Counted from the first letter of the stretch, positions 34,739 to 43,777 are shown. The stretch is DNA of 64,000 nt from Desulfobacteraceae bacterium (GCA_020633955.1 JACKCP010000009.1:60865-124864), one strand, 5' to 3'. Numbers and translations are program-made. The notes: generated from the letters alone by a model not told the origin.

Positions 34739-36034
34739 ATGTACGATTATAACAAGAATAAAAAGAATTATTTAAAAAATAAAAAGAACAGTAAAAAAAA
34801 TCTGAAAAAAATCTTTAAAATATTTTTACTGATTTTTTTTCTGTTTTTTATAATTTTCTTGTTTTTTTACCGCGGTTCAAAGGAAGAGAAAAAAACAAAA
34901 CAAGAGATTGAATTAATTTCAAAAACTCAAATCAGAACACTACTTAAAAATGTTCCTGAGTCTGAGTTTACAACCCAGTATTTCACTTCAAAACTTGAAG
35001 AGGAAACCATTGTTTTTCATACAACAGTCAAGGAGAAACTTCAGAAGTACCTTGACTCTGAAATCAAAAATGCACTTAACAGCGGTCCAGGAGCTCCCAA
35101 AGTAATCTGCTTTGCAGTTGCAGATCCCTATTCAGGAAAAGTATTTGGCCTGAAAGGCTATGATATATCTCCTTCTGAAAATACAGGCCCTTGTACAAAA
35201 AATCTTTATCCGGCCGCAAGCCTGTTTAAAATTATTTCCACTGCAGCAGCAATTGAAACAAAAGGCTACACACCAAACCAGACCATGACCTTTAACGGAG
35301 GCAAATACACGCTTTATAAAAGACAGATCTCAAATAAAATCACAAAATATACAAACTATATCAAGCTCAAAGATGCCTTTGCACAGTCAGTAAATCCTGT
35401 TTTTGGAAAAATCGGCTACTTTGACCTTAAAAAAGATAATTTAATAAAATACTCAAACACCTTTCTTCTAAACCAGGAGGCTGATACTGATTTCCCCCTG
35501 AATACAGGCTTTGTTGCAATAAGCGACAATAAATACAACTGGGCTGAAATTGCAAGCGGGTTTAATGACTCAACTAAAATTTCAGTACTTCACGCTGCCT
35601 TTTTAAATCAGCCTGTAGTTAACAAAGGGCTTTATCTTTACCCAAGGCTTGTGGAAAAAATAATTGATGACAAGCAGAATATAAGATATGAAGATATTTC
35701 CTCTCCCAAAATAAGAGTAATAAATGAAACCACCGCAAAAAGGCTTTCTACCATGATGGAAAGAACTGTTACAGCAGGAACAGCAAAAAATTCATTCAAC
35801 TCTTACAGAAAAGGCCGAACCATGAGCAATCTGATAATCGGGGGCAAGACAGGCTCAATTTCAGATTATTCCAGAGGTATCAAATATGACTGGTTCACAG
35901 GCTATGCAATTGAAAAAGACTCAAACAGGGCAATAATTTTTTCTGTACTTGTAGGCCACGGACAGTACATAGGAACCAAATCATCAGAGTTTGCAAGAAG
36001 ATTAATAGCAAATTATTTCAGTCATCTTTCATAA
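34739..36034 (+). CDS. Penicillin-binding transpeptidase domain protein
   Basis: A 431-residue membrane-anchored enzyme. A Lys/Asn-rich cytoplasmic N-terminus (about 1-25) precedes one membrane helix (about 25-46). The transpeptidase fold has all three active-site motifs: S161-x-x-K164 (ASLFK), S217-V-N219 and K370-T-G372 (GGKTG). There is no glycosyltransferase domain and no PASTA or dimerisation module, so it is shorter than PBP2 or FtsI. It could crosslink peptidoglycan at a particular site, or act with the LPS genes that follow at 20 bases. Confidence 0.87.
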   Translation: MYDYNKNKKNYLKNKKNSKKNLKKIFKIFLLIFFLFFIIFLFFYRGSKEEKKTKQEIELISKTQIRTLLKNVPESEFTTQYFTSKLEEETIVFHTTVKEKLQKYLDSEIKNALNSGPGAPKVICFAVADPYSGKVFGLKGYDISPSENTGPCTKNLYPAASLFKIISTAAAIETKGYTPNQTMTFNGGKYTLYKRQISNKITKYTNYIKLKDAFAQSVNPVFGKIGYFDLKKDNLIKYSNTFLLNQEADTDFPLNTGFVAISDNKYNWAEIASGFNDSTKISVLHAAFLNQPVVNKGLYLYPRLVEKIIDDKQNIRYEDISSPKIRVINETTAKRLSTMMERTVTAGTAKNSFNSYRKGRTMSNLIIGGKTGSISDYSRGIKYDWFTGYAIEKDSNRAIIFSVLVGHGQYIGTKSSEFARRLIANYFSHLS

Positions 36035-36054
36035 ATTAAAATTGAGGAGGCATC

Positions 36055-37233
36055 ATGCCTGGCTTTGAATTATTCGGAGACAAAGAAAAAAAACATGTTT
36101 CAGATGTTCTTGATACCGGTATTCTAATGCGCTACAACTTTGACGGATTACGAAAAGGACACTGGAAGGCTCTTGAGTTTGAAAAAAATCTGTCTTCCCG
36201 CCTGAATGTAAAATACAGCCATCTCTGTTCAAGCGGAACCGCAGCTCTTTCCATTGCGCTTGCATGTTTAAAAATAGGAAAGGGAGACGAGGTTATAGTT
36301 CCTCCATTTACCTTTGTTGCAACAATTGAAGCAATAATTGCAGCAGGAGCTGTTCCTGTGTTTTCAGATATTGATAAAACACTTTGCCTTGATCCTGATT
36401 CCATTGAAAATAAAATCACAAAAAACACAAAGGCTGTAATGCCTGTTCACATGTGCGGATCAATGGCAGACATGGAAAAAATCAAAAAAATATGTGACAA
36501 AAACAATCTCCTGCTTCTTGAAGATGCATGCCAGGCTGTTGGTGCTTCCATCAACGGCAATTATGCGGGAACAATTGGTCATATGGGATGTTTTTCATTT
36601 GATTTTGTAAAAACAATAACATGCGGTGAAGGCGGGGCTGTGGTAACAAACAGTAAAGATCTCTATGAAAAAGCCCATGCCTTTTCAGACCATGGACACG
36701 ATCATATCGGAAATGACAGGGGAAAGGAAACGCACCCCTTCCCCGGACTGAACTTCAGAATAAGCGAACTTAATGCAGCCGTTGGAGTAGCACAGCTTGA
36801 ACGACTTGACGAAATTATTTCCATTCAGAGAAAAAATAAAAAAATTTTTAAAGACGAGCTTAAAAATTTTAAAAACATTGAACTTAGAAAAGTCATTGAT
36901 GAAGAAGGTGACAACGGCGGATTTGTGTCATTTTTTGCAGAAGATGAAAATGCAGCAAAAAAAATTATGGAAAACTTCAGTAAAAACAATGTGGACGGAA
37001 CATTTTACTGGTATGCAAACAACTGGCATTACTATAAAAACTGGAACCACTTCAGGGATAAAAACAATTTATACAAAACCCAGTTCTGCGATGCCTTTAA
37101 TCCGGACTCAGTTCAGATTGAAAAATCTGACGAAATCATGAAAAAAACAATTTCAATGCTCATTAAACTTTCCTGGACTGAAGAAGAAATGGAACAAAGA
37201 ACTGAAGCATTGAAAAAAAGCCTCAACATTTAA
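36055..37233 (+). CDS. kdnA: 8-amino-3,8-dideoxy-manno-octulosonate transaminase
   Basis: A 392-residue DegT/DnrJ/EryC1 aminotransferase. It uses PLP, bound by Lys186 (FVKTITCGEGGAV), and transfers an amino group from glutamate to 8-oxo-Kdo, giving Kdo8N. The beginning PGFELFGDKEKK, the RYNFDGLRKGHWKA segment, PPFTFVATIEAIIAAGAVPVF, HMCGSMADMEKIKKIC, FSDHGHDHIGNDRG and YWYANNWHYYKNW agree, from memory, with the characterised Shewanella KdnA. The kdnB oxidase follows after 16 bases. A strong GAGG site lies before the ATG. Confidence 0.93.
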   Translation: MPGFELFGDKEKKHVSDVLDTGILMRYNFDGLRKGHWKALEFEKNLSSRLNVKYSHLCSSGTAALSIALACLKIGKGDEVIVPPFTFVATIEAIIAAGAVPVFSDIDKTLCLDPDSIENKITKNTKAVMPVHMCGSMADMEKIKKICDKNNLLLLEDACQAVGASINGNYAGTIGHMGCFSFDFVKTITCGEGGAVVTNSKDLYEKAHAFSDHGHDHIGNDRGKETHPFPGLNFRISELNAAVGVAQLERLDEIISIQRKNKKIFKDELKNFKNIELRKVIDEEGDNGGFVSFFAEDENAAKKIMENFSKNNVDGTFYWYANNWHYYKNWNHFRDKNNLYKTQFCDAFNPDSVQIEKSDEIMKKTISMLIKLSWTEEEMEQRTEALKKSLNI

Positions 37234-37249
37234 TAATAAGGAAAATCTG

Positions 37250-38314
37250 ATGCATAGGAATTTTAAGCAGGTCTCAAGAGTTGTATTCGGTCATGGCTGT
37301 TTTGATCAGCTTGACGATATTTTAAAGGAAAAAAGAATAAATTCAAAAAAAATGGTATTCCTTGTTGACCATGTTTTTAAAGGAAGTGAGCTTGAAAAAA
37401 AAGTTCCGCTTCATAAAAACGACGAGCTGATTTTTGTTGATGTAACATACGAACCAAAAACTTCCTATGTTGACAAAATAAGAGATGATATTAAAAACAG
37501 TTCCGACCTTCTTCCCGACGGAATAATTGGGATTGGAGGAGGAAGCACAATGGACATGGCAAAGGCTGTGTCTCTTATGCTTACAAACGAAGGTCAGTCC
37601 CACGAATATCAGGGATGGGATCTGATTAAAAAACCAGGGGTTTATAAAGTTGGAATACCAACCCTTTCAGGAACAGGTGCCGAAGTTTCAAGAACCTGCG
37701 TACTGACAGGACCTGTAAGAAAGCTTGGACTTAACTCTGACTACACTGTTTTTGATCAGATGGTACTTGATCCCGAACTTATAAAAAATGCTCCAAGGGA
37801 TCAGTGGTTTTATACAGGAATGGATTGTTTTATCCATAATATTGAAGCACTTGAGGGCACATATATAAATGAATTTGCCAGGGCATACGGAGAAAAATCC
37901 CAGGCCCTCTGCGAGCAGGTATTTCTTGAAGACCATCCAGATTCTGACGACAAGCTCATGATGGCATCATATTTTGGCGGAATGTCAATTGCATATTCCC
38001 AGGTAGGAGCATGCCATGCACTTTCATACGGACTTGCATTTGTTCTTGGAGTAAAACATGGGATTGGAAACTGCCTGGCATTTAACCAGCTTGAAGATTT
38101 TTATCCCCAGGGAGTTGAAAAATTTAAAAAAATGATGGATAAACATAAAATTGAACTTCCGGTTAAAATAACAAAAGATCTCAGTCAACAGCAGTTTGAG
38201 AAAATGGCAGACATCTGTCTTGGGCTTGATCCTTTATGGGAAAATGCTCTTGGGAAAAACTGGAAGAATATTATGACCAAAGATAAGGTTCTTAAACTCT
38301 ACGAAAAAATTTAA
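37250..38314 (+). CDS. kdnB: Kdo 8-oxidase (iron-type alcohol dehydrogenase)
   Basis: A 354-residue member of the iron-containing alcohol dehydrogenase family that oxidises C8 of Kdo to the aldehyde for KdnA. The NAD-binding GIGGGSTMDMAKA, YQGWDLIKKPGVY, TLSGTGAEVSRT, GPVRKLGLNSDYTVFDQ and WFYTGMDCFIH closely match Shewanella KdnB as remembered, and length agrees. The metal ligands are in the DCFIHN and ACHALSYGLAFVLGVKHGIGN segments. Paired with kdnA, this gives LPS with Kdo8N in place of Kdo, reported in Shewanella to raise resistance to polymyxin. Confidence 0.93.
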   Translation: MHRNFKQVSRVVFGHGCFDQLDDILKEKRINSKKMVFLVDHVFKGSELEKKVPLHKNDELIFVDVTYEPKTSYVDKIRDDIKNSSDLLPDGIIGIGGGSTMDMAKAVSLMLTNEGQSHEYQGWDLIKKPGVYKVGIPTLSGTGAEVSRTCVLTGPVRKLGLNSDYTVFDQMVLDPELIKNAPRDQWFYTGMDCFIHNIEALEGTYINEFARAYGEKSQALCEQVFLEDHPDSDDKLMMASYFGGMSIAYSQVGACHALSYGLAFVLGVKHGIGNCLAFNQLEDFYPQGVEKFKKMMDKHKIELPVKITKDLSQQQFEKMADICLGLDPLWENALGKNWKNIMTKDKVLKLYEKI

Positions 38315-38326
38315 ACGGAGAATTTT

Positions 38327-41300
38327 ATGCTTCCACAGATGAAAAGCATTGGACAGAAATTTTTTGATATCCTGAAAACCCCTGTATTTTTATTCAACTC
38401 CAGAAAAGATGTCTGCATTGATAAATGTATTGTTTTGTTCCCATTTGAAAATTCAAGACTCAATTGCGGATTATCAGGGATAATAAGTTTTAAAAATTTA
38501 TCCTGCGAAAATTTTGGACATGATAAAAAAATCAGCGAAATACAAAAAATTTTCCAGGAAATTGTAAAATTCAGTTTTTTTGAAATTCAAAAAAATGATA
38601 ATCCGCAAAATTATCTTTCAGGTCTTGAAAATGCGGAAAAATTACTTCAATTATCAAGGGATCTCAAAGAGGATTCATTGTTTTCAATGCTTTTCATCAA
38701 TGAAAATTCAATAAAAACCCTTAATGAAATTTCAGCTGAAATAAAAAACTTTTCAGCTGAAGAATCATTAATTGTCCACAAAAAACTTGGAATATTTCCT
38801 CCTGAACAGGGTATTAAAATAATAAGCATTCTTGAAAAAATTAAGGATGCACAATGGACTCTTGAAAAGGAAATTCTTGAAAACATAGAAAAAATAAAAA
38901 TTTTAAGTAAAAATACCCTGAAACCACAGGCTGTTTCATTTTACAGAAGAATTAATACAGTTTTAAACAGCATTAATATTCTTGAAGTCCGCGGCAGGGA
39001 TTCGGCAGGGATTTCAATATTTATTACATATGACAACGAAAACTATGAAAAGTTTTTGAAAAAACTTACAAACGACTCCCTTGAGCAGATATTTAATCAC
39101 AGAAAAAATATTACCGAACTTTCAAATTATAAAATCACAATTGACAAAGATTTTGTAAAACCCCAGACAACTGTTGTTTTTACATATAAATATGCTGCTG
39201 AAACAGGAGCCCTTGGGGACAATATTTCTTTTATAAGAAACCAGATAAAAAATGATTTTATTTTAAAGGCCGCAACTGAGACAGATTTTTTAAATGCCAC
39301 AACAGGAGCCCACACAAGATGGGCATCTGTTGGAGAAATATCACAGCAGAACTGCCATCCTGTGGATAATTTCACAAAAAACAGACAGAAAAACACATCT
39401 GGTCTTATTCATGTCTGTCTTAACGGAGACATAGACAATTACAGGGAACTTAAAGACAATTTTGAAAAAGATATTGATCTGATACCTGAAAATATTACAA
39501 CCGACACAAAAATCATCCCTCTCCAGATTTCCAGATACTACAATGAAGGCAATTCAATTGAAGAGGCATTCAGACTTGCAGTCTGTGATTTTAAAGGATC
39601 ACACGCAATTTTAATGCAGACAGACTTAAGCCCCGGCAAAGTTTTTCTTGCCCAGAAAGGAAGCGGTCAGGCAGTATTTGTCGGAATTTCAGAGGATTCC
39701 TATACAATTGCATCTGAAGTTTACGGTTTTGTTGAAAGAACCCAGGATTATTATAAACTTGAAGGTGAAAAATATAACGGACAGATTGTAATTCTTGATG
39801 ATAGTGCTCAAAACAAAATTGAAGGAATAACTTCCTTTACATATTCCGGACAGGTAATTCACATAAATGAAGACCTTATCCAGAATACTGAAATCACAAC
39901 ACGAGACGTTGACAGACAGGATTTTGACCATTTCTTCCTAAAGGAAATATTTGAATCGCCCTCCTCTGTCCGCAAAACAATTCAAGGCAGATGGAAACTT
40001 ACAGATCTTGAACAGAATTTGAAAAAAGTTGTTTTTGATGAATTTATATTCCCTGAAAAAATAAAAAATGCTTTTTCACAAAAACAAATAAAGAGAATAT
40101 TTTTTATTGGCCAGGGTACCGCAGGAATTGCGGCAAATGCAAGTTCATTTATGGTTTCCTATTATTTAAACAGAAAAGATATTCAGATTTCAGCTCTAAA
40201 AGCCTCTGAACTCAGCGGATTTATTCTTGATGAAAACAAGCCGGACTCAATGTCAGACTCGCTTGTTGTTGCAATTACCCAGTCAGGCACCACTACCGAT
40301 ACCAACAAAAGCATAGATATGGCAAAAAAATGCGGTGCAAAAACAATGGCAATTGTAAACAGAAGGGATTCAGACATAACTTTTAAAGTTGACGGTGTTT
40401 TATATACAAGTACAGGAAGGGATATTGAAATGTCTGTTGCTTCAACAAAGGCATTTTATTCACAGGTTACTGCCGGAGCTCTTCTTGGACTTTATCTTGC
40501 CGATCTTTTAAATCTAAGGGATGATATTTTTATTTCCAATGAGCTTGACAAGCTTTCTGCTCTTCCGGAACTAATGGAAAAAATATTATCAAATAAACAG
40601 GAAATTAAGGAAGCTGCTGAAAACTGTGCCTATAAAAAAACATACTGGGCATCCGTTGGAAGCGGTCCAAACAAGGCAGCCTCAGATGAAATAAGAATAA
40701 AACTAAGTGAGCTTTGCTACAGAACCATTTCATCTGACTATGTTGAGGACAAAAAGCATATAGACCTTTCATCAGAGCCTCTTATTCTTGTATGTGCTGC
40801 AGGAGCAAGGGAATCAGTTCTTTCTGACATTATAAAGGATAATGCAATTTTCAAGGCACACAAATCTACAACAATTGTATTTGCAGGTGAAAACGATTCA
40901 AGATTTGATAAAGATTCAGATGCAGTTATAAGAATTCCAGAGACAGGTGAAAATTTATCTCCTGTTCTTGTAACACTTGCAGGTCATTTATGGGGTTATT
41001 ATGCCGCAAAATCAATTAATGAGGACTCAAAGTTTTTTTACCGCCAGAAAAAACAGATTCAGGAAACAATAAGCTCTCTTCTGTCCCAGGACAAGGAATT
41101 GTTTGAAGTAATACTTGAAAAGGAATTTAAGGAGTCAATTGCATCTTTTTACAAGGAATTCAGAAAACGTCAGAATGACAAAAACTTTTTTGCAATTCTT
41201 CCGTCAAATTTCACTTCAGATCTTGTACTGATTTTAAATTATCTTTACGGAAGACTCAATGCATCTGACTTTGACATGGATTTCCAGGTAAAAGGAACTC

Positions 41301-42019
41301 CTGCAAACATGACAGGAAGACTTTTTGACATGCTTTCAAATGCATGCGATCTCCTTTCAAGACCCATTGATGCAATAAAACACCAGGCAAAAACAGTTAC
41401 AGTTGGAACAAGCAGAATTTCTGAAAAACCATCCGGCATTGTTTTTGAAGCTCTTTTGGCATCAAATATTTCCTTTGATCAGATTACACCCCAGAACCTT
41501 GTTGTTATTAAAAATCTTCAGGAAATAGTTGATAAAATAAAGGGATATGTTCTCTACAAAATTGATGATCTCAATCTGCTTGGAGAACCTGTTGATGAAA
41601 CAAAAATTTCTGTTCTGGAAAAATCAGGCTCACTAAAAGAAATTCCTTCACGTGCAGATACTGACAACACATTGAAAGGCACGAAAAAAATAATTGTAAA
41701 AGAAGGAAACGTATTTATCGGGCGGGGCCAGAAAGACGGACGGTCAATACTTGTGATTCCTGCTGCTGCACAAGAAGGAACCATTGAGCATAAAAGGATA
41801 GAATATCTTCTTTCAATTGAAATTGGGTTTAAAAAGGAAGTTCCACTTTATCTTAAAACAAAAGCCCTTGGAGGAAAGCTTGAAAGAATTAAAAATAATG
41901 TTCAGGAAAATAATATCAAATGGAATAACAGCCTTATAAATCTTCTTTCAACTGAAGAACTTTTTGGACTTTCATATGAAAAAATTGTGGAAAAGATTGT
42001 TGAAAAGGCAGCTGTTTAA
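38327..42019 (+). CDS. Giant GlmS-like protein: split glutaminase, two SIS domains, extra C-terminus
   Basis: A 1230-residue protein, about twice the size of GlmS. The glutaminase nucleophile region is LNCGLSG with Cys47, not an N-terminal Cys. About 165 mostly helical residues are inserted before VRGRDSAG at 221-228. HTRWASVG (about 329), VCLNGDIDNYREL and TTDTKIIP complete the glutaminase fold. SIS domain 1 starts near 595 (GQGTAGIAANASSF, TQSGTTTDTN, ASTKAF). SIS domain 2 starts near 775 (SVGSGPNKAASDEIRIK). The last 270 residues are unrecognised. It could make an amino sugar for the adjacent Kdo8N/LPS genes, but glutaminase activity would need removal of 46 residues or another mechanism. 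It starts 13 bases after kdnB. Confidence 0.85.
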   Translation: MLPQMKSIGQKFFDILKTPVFLFNSRKDVCIDKCIVLFPFENSRLNCGLSGIISFKNLSCENFGHDKKISEIQKIFQEIVKFSFFEIQKNDNPQNYLSGLENAEKLLQLSRDLKEDSLFSMLFINENSIKTLNEISAEIKNFSAEESLIVHKKLGIFPPEQGIKIISILEKIKDAQWTLEKEILENIEKIKILSKNTLKPQAVSFYRRINTVLNSINILEVRGRDSAGISIFITYDNENYEKFLKKLTNDSLEQIFNHRKNITELSNYKITIDKDFVKPQTTVVFTYKYAAETGALGDNISFIRNQIKNDFILKAATETDFLNATTGAHTRWASVGEISQQNCHPVDNFTKNRQKNTSGLIHVCLNGDIDNYRELKDNFEKDIDLIPENITTDTKIIPLQISRYYNEGNSIEEAFRLAVCDFKGSHAILMQTDLSPGKVFLAQKGSGQAVFVGISEDSYTIASEVYGFVERTQDYYKLEGEKYNGQIVILDDSAQNKIEGITSFTYSGQVIHINEDLIQNTEITTRDVDRQDFDHFFLKEIFESPSSVRKTIQGRWKLTDLEQNLKKVVFDEFIFPEKIKNAFSQKQIKRIFFIGQGTAGIAANASSFMVSYYLNRKDIQISALKASELSGFILDENKPDSMSDSLVVAITQSGTTTDTNKSIDMAKKCGAKTMAIVNRRDSDITFKVDGVLYTSTGRDIEMSVASTKAFYSQVTAGALLGLYLADLLNLRDDIFISNELDKLSALPELMEKILSNKQEIKEAAENCAYKKTYWASVGSGPNKAASDEIRIKLSELCYRTISSDYVEDKKHIDLSSEPLILVCAAGARESVLSDIIKDNAIFKAHKSTTIVFAGENDSRFDKDSDAVIRIPETGENLSPVLVTLAGHLWGYYAAKSINEDSKFFYRQKKQIQETISSLLSQDKELFEVILEKEFKESIASFYKEFRKRQNDKNFFAILPSNFTSDLVLILNYLYGRLNASDFDMDFQVKGTPANMTGRLFDMLSNACDLLSRPIDAIKHQAKTVTVGTSRISEKPSGIVFEALLASNISFDQITPQNLVVIKNLQEIVDKIKGYVLYKIDDLNLLGEPVDETKISVLEKSGSLKEIPSRADTDNTLKGTKKIIVKEGNVFIGRGQKDGRSILVIPAAAQEGTIEHKRIEYLLSIEIGFKKEVPLYLKTKALGGKLERIKNNVQENNIKWNNSLINLLSTEELFGLSYEKIVEKIVEKAAV

Positions 42020-42045
42020 TTTAATTTATTAAAGTTCATTCCTTT

Positions 42046-42085
42046 AAAAAAGCATCAGATATAAGCTCTTAACTGATGCTTTTTT
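42046..42085 (+). terminator. Strong rho-independent terminator
   Basis: A perfect 13-bp stem (AAAAAAGCATCAG with CTGATGCTTTTTT, loop of 14) ends in a T-run 27 bases after the GlmS-like stop. It closes the long plus-strand run that begins at lptD and marks the boundary of conserved chromosome against the accessory island. Confidence 0.93.
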
Positions 42086-42091
42086 GCTTTA

Positions 42092-42362
42092 TAAGGAATT
42101 ATCCATAAATATGCCGGAATGATAATTTTTTACAGCATGCTCTGCCTGATTAATCTGAACTGGTTTCTGATTCTTTTTTCTCAGTTTTTCAACAAACATA
42201 ATCAGACTTTTTTAATCTTCATATGGTTTGGCATACTTTTTACAAAAATCAAGATAATACCGAAGCCACTTCAGGTAATGCAGCCTTTCTCCTGGTGGAA
42301 TTGCAATTTTTTTCAAGAAGCATATTAAATTTTGTTTCAAGAGCTTCAGGAAGCTTGATCAT
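42092..42362 (-). pseudogene. intI: Truncated, frameshifted integron-type tyrosine integrase
   Basis: Reading leftward from an ATG at 42362 gives MIKLPEALETKFNMLLEK, then a one-base shift in a run of seven A's. The next frame continues IAIPPGERLHYLKWLRYYLDF and CKKYAKPYED, an in-frame stop, then SLIMFVEKLRKKNQKPVQINQ and AEHAVKNY. This is the N-terminal SAM-like domain of integron integrases (YLKWLRYYLDFC and the EKNQxPxQxxQAxHAV pattern are distinctive). The whole catalytic domain with the Arg-His-Arg-Tyr residues is absent; the reading ends near 42089 against the terminator of the GlmS-like gene. It is a dead remnant, diverging from a cassette array as an integron integrase should. Confidence 0.8.
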
Positions 42363-42424
42363 AATTTATCCAGTTTTATGTATAATGTTTAAAATATAAG
42401 TTATCCAGTTAGTAAATTATTTAC

Positions 42425-42453
42425 TTGACAGCTTTTTAATTGTCAACTATGAA
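42425..42453 (+). promoter_or_regulatory. Candidate cassette promoter
   Basis: TTGACA at 42425-42430 and TATGAA at 42448-42453 are separated by exactly 17 bases and point toward the first cassette gene at 42521. The spacer carries TGTCAA, forming an inverted repeat with the -35 box. In integrons such a Pc promoter lies between the integrase and the first cassette; the position fits, but the -10 box matches only four of six bases. Confidence 0.4.
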
Positions 42454-42489
42454 AAATTATTTAGATTGTACAGATCCACACAATAAATT

Positions 42490-42496
42490 GTTATAT
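42490..42496 (+). other. Possible cassette junction (att core site)
   Basis: GTTATAT, a near match to the GTTRRRY core at which integron cassettes join, lies 31 bases before the first cassette gene. Its reverse complement resembles CACATAAC at 43717-43724, the outer box of the attC that ends this cassette, as expected for the two ends of one excisable circle. No complete attI was defined. Confidence 0.45.
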
Positions 42497-42689
42497 GCTT
42501 AATGTAATCGAGAGTAGTTTATGATTTTAAACAAAAAAACTTTGGAGAGATTGAGAGAACTCATCAACGAGGAAACGGAATATCGTTCGGGACCTCAGCT
42601 TGTAAAACTATTTAATGGCCTAGGTTTCAATGATCAGTATGGCCAAGGTTTTCCATCTCGGTGGATATACACAGACAAAAAGTTAAACG

Positions 42690-43195
42690 CCAGAAACCGC
42701 TTAAAGCGGTGTGTTAAAAGCGTGAACCACCTGAAGGTGGTTAGAACAGTTCCAGTTGATCCTTTTTTTTATCAGCTGATTCCTGTTTCTGAATATATTT
42801 CCTCACAGTCTCTTCATCACGTCCTACTGTTGAAACGTAATAACCTCTGGCCCAAAAATTTTGTCCAACGAAATTTCGTTGTTTGCCAGCATATGTTCGA
42901 GCTATATAAATAGATTCATTTATTACAACTTGATCTGAAACTTCAATACATGGCATTATCAGCGATAAGTGGAAGATTCTCTTTGTAAAGAAACTTATAT
43001 TTTCTCAGCTGACCGTATATCACTTTTTTTCGATATTTTGGAATCCAAACTATATGATACTTGCAATCATAGGTCGTATGATGAGGTAAAATTGAAAGTC
43101 TCCTTTACTGTGATCTTTAAAACAGCTTGGGAGTATATTCTACAAATGTCAAATGACTTTGGGAGTCTCCCCGGCAAAGCCAAAGTCAATGGGGG
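42690..43195 (-). mobile_element. IS200/IS605 element remnant with hairpin ends
   Basis: The element is oriented leftward and interrupts the cassette gene. One end has hairpins AACCACCT-GA-AGGTGGTT at 42725-42742 and ACCGCTTAAAGCGGT at 42696-42710. The other has GACTTTGG/CCAAAGTC at 43155-43187 around a 17-base loop. Subterminal hairpins instead of inverted terminal repeats are the hallmark of this family, which moves as single strands. Exact ends and target tetranucleotide were not fixed. Confidence 0.75.
42741..43100 (-). pseudogene. tnpA: IS200-type transposase TnpA, internally deleted
   Basis: The N-terminal part, near 43085-42965, reads HHTTYDCKYHIVWIPKYRKK and VIYGQLRKY, the usual TnpA opening. 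A stop follows. The C-terminal part in another frame (to 42741) reads IYIARTYAGKQRNFVGQNFW, ARGYYVSTVGRDEETVRKYI and DQLELF, the usual TnpA ending. The central block with the His-x-His metal site is missing, so it cannot be active. Both fragments match the same Y1 single-strand transposase family, which carries the catalytic Tyr in the C-terminal helix. Confidence 0.8.
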
Positions 43196-43716
43196 TTTAC
43201 TGATTAATTAAAACCGGAAAAACGTTTTGGATCTGACCAATTAATTTTCAAAAGTTCGTAACGTAAACGTTAATGGTATAGGTTTAGAAGGCACAGTAAC
43301 TGATATCATTCATGATCGAGTCAAAAGAAATTGAAAGGTGCTTTTCAGCAGAATCCCCATTAGCAGTAATTCTGCTGGCAGGAAGTACCTTAGAGGGCAT
43401 TATTCTTGGGCTGGCTATAAAGTACCCAAAACAATTTAATCAGGCCAAGTCATCCCCGAAAGATAGCAGTGGTAAGGTCAAACCATTTCAAGAATGGAAC
43501 TTAGCTGGTTTTATTAACGTAGCTAAGGAGCTTGAAGCTTATACAACACGATACACATAAATTTAGATAATGAAATTTAAGAGATTTTAGAAATTACATT
43601 CACCCGTATGAGCAGATGAGTTCCGGGTTCAATCCACGGGAGCATACTGCTAAGATATGTCTACAAGTTCTTAGGGCTGCAATTTGTGAAATTACCGAAA
43701 GTATCCGGCGGATTAG

Positions 43717-43777
43717 CACATAACAAGATTTTTGCAGCGGACGCAAAGGGCCGCGCCGCTGAAAACCAACGTTAGCG
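43717..43777 (+). other. Integron attC recombination site
   Basis: The outer boxes are CACATAAC (43717-43724) and GTTAGCG (43771-43777). Between them CAGCGG pairs with CCGCTG and CGC with GCG, leaving A43741 bulged; a further TTTT/AAAA pairing leaves G43734 bulged. The loop is AAAGGGCC. Two boxes, an imperfect palindrome and unpaired bases on one arm only are what integrases recognise in the folded bottom strand. It separates the broken cassette gene from the toxin-antitoxin pair. Confidence 0.85.

Larger units (their letters stand above)
42521..43723 (+). pseudogene. Cassette gene (AbiJ-like family) broken by IS200/IS605 remnant
   Basis: Two separated fragments look like the ends of one gene. 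The first (42521-42688) encodes MILNKKTLERLRELINEETE followed by RSGPQLVKLFNGLGFNDQYG and FPSRWIYTDKKL. The second (43245-43723) encodes VNGIGLEGTVTDIIHDRV, SPLAVILLAGSTLEGIILGL, KPFQEWNLAGFINVAKEL, RDFRNYIHPYEQMSSGFNP and HTAKICLQVLRAAI, spread over three frames with stops TAA-TGA at 43568-43573. From memory these belong to one conserved family of about 250-300 residues often found with defence or cassette genes. The middle is lost and about 500 bases of a transposon sit there. The stop codon lies inside attC, as usual for cassettes. Confidence 0.75.

Noticed and set aside
32601..34740. ops-type element for the NusG paralogue
   Set aside because: No GGCGGTAGC-like sequence was found by eye in this stretch.
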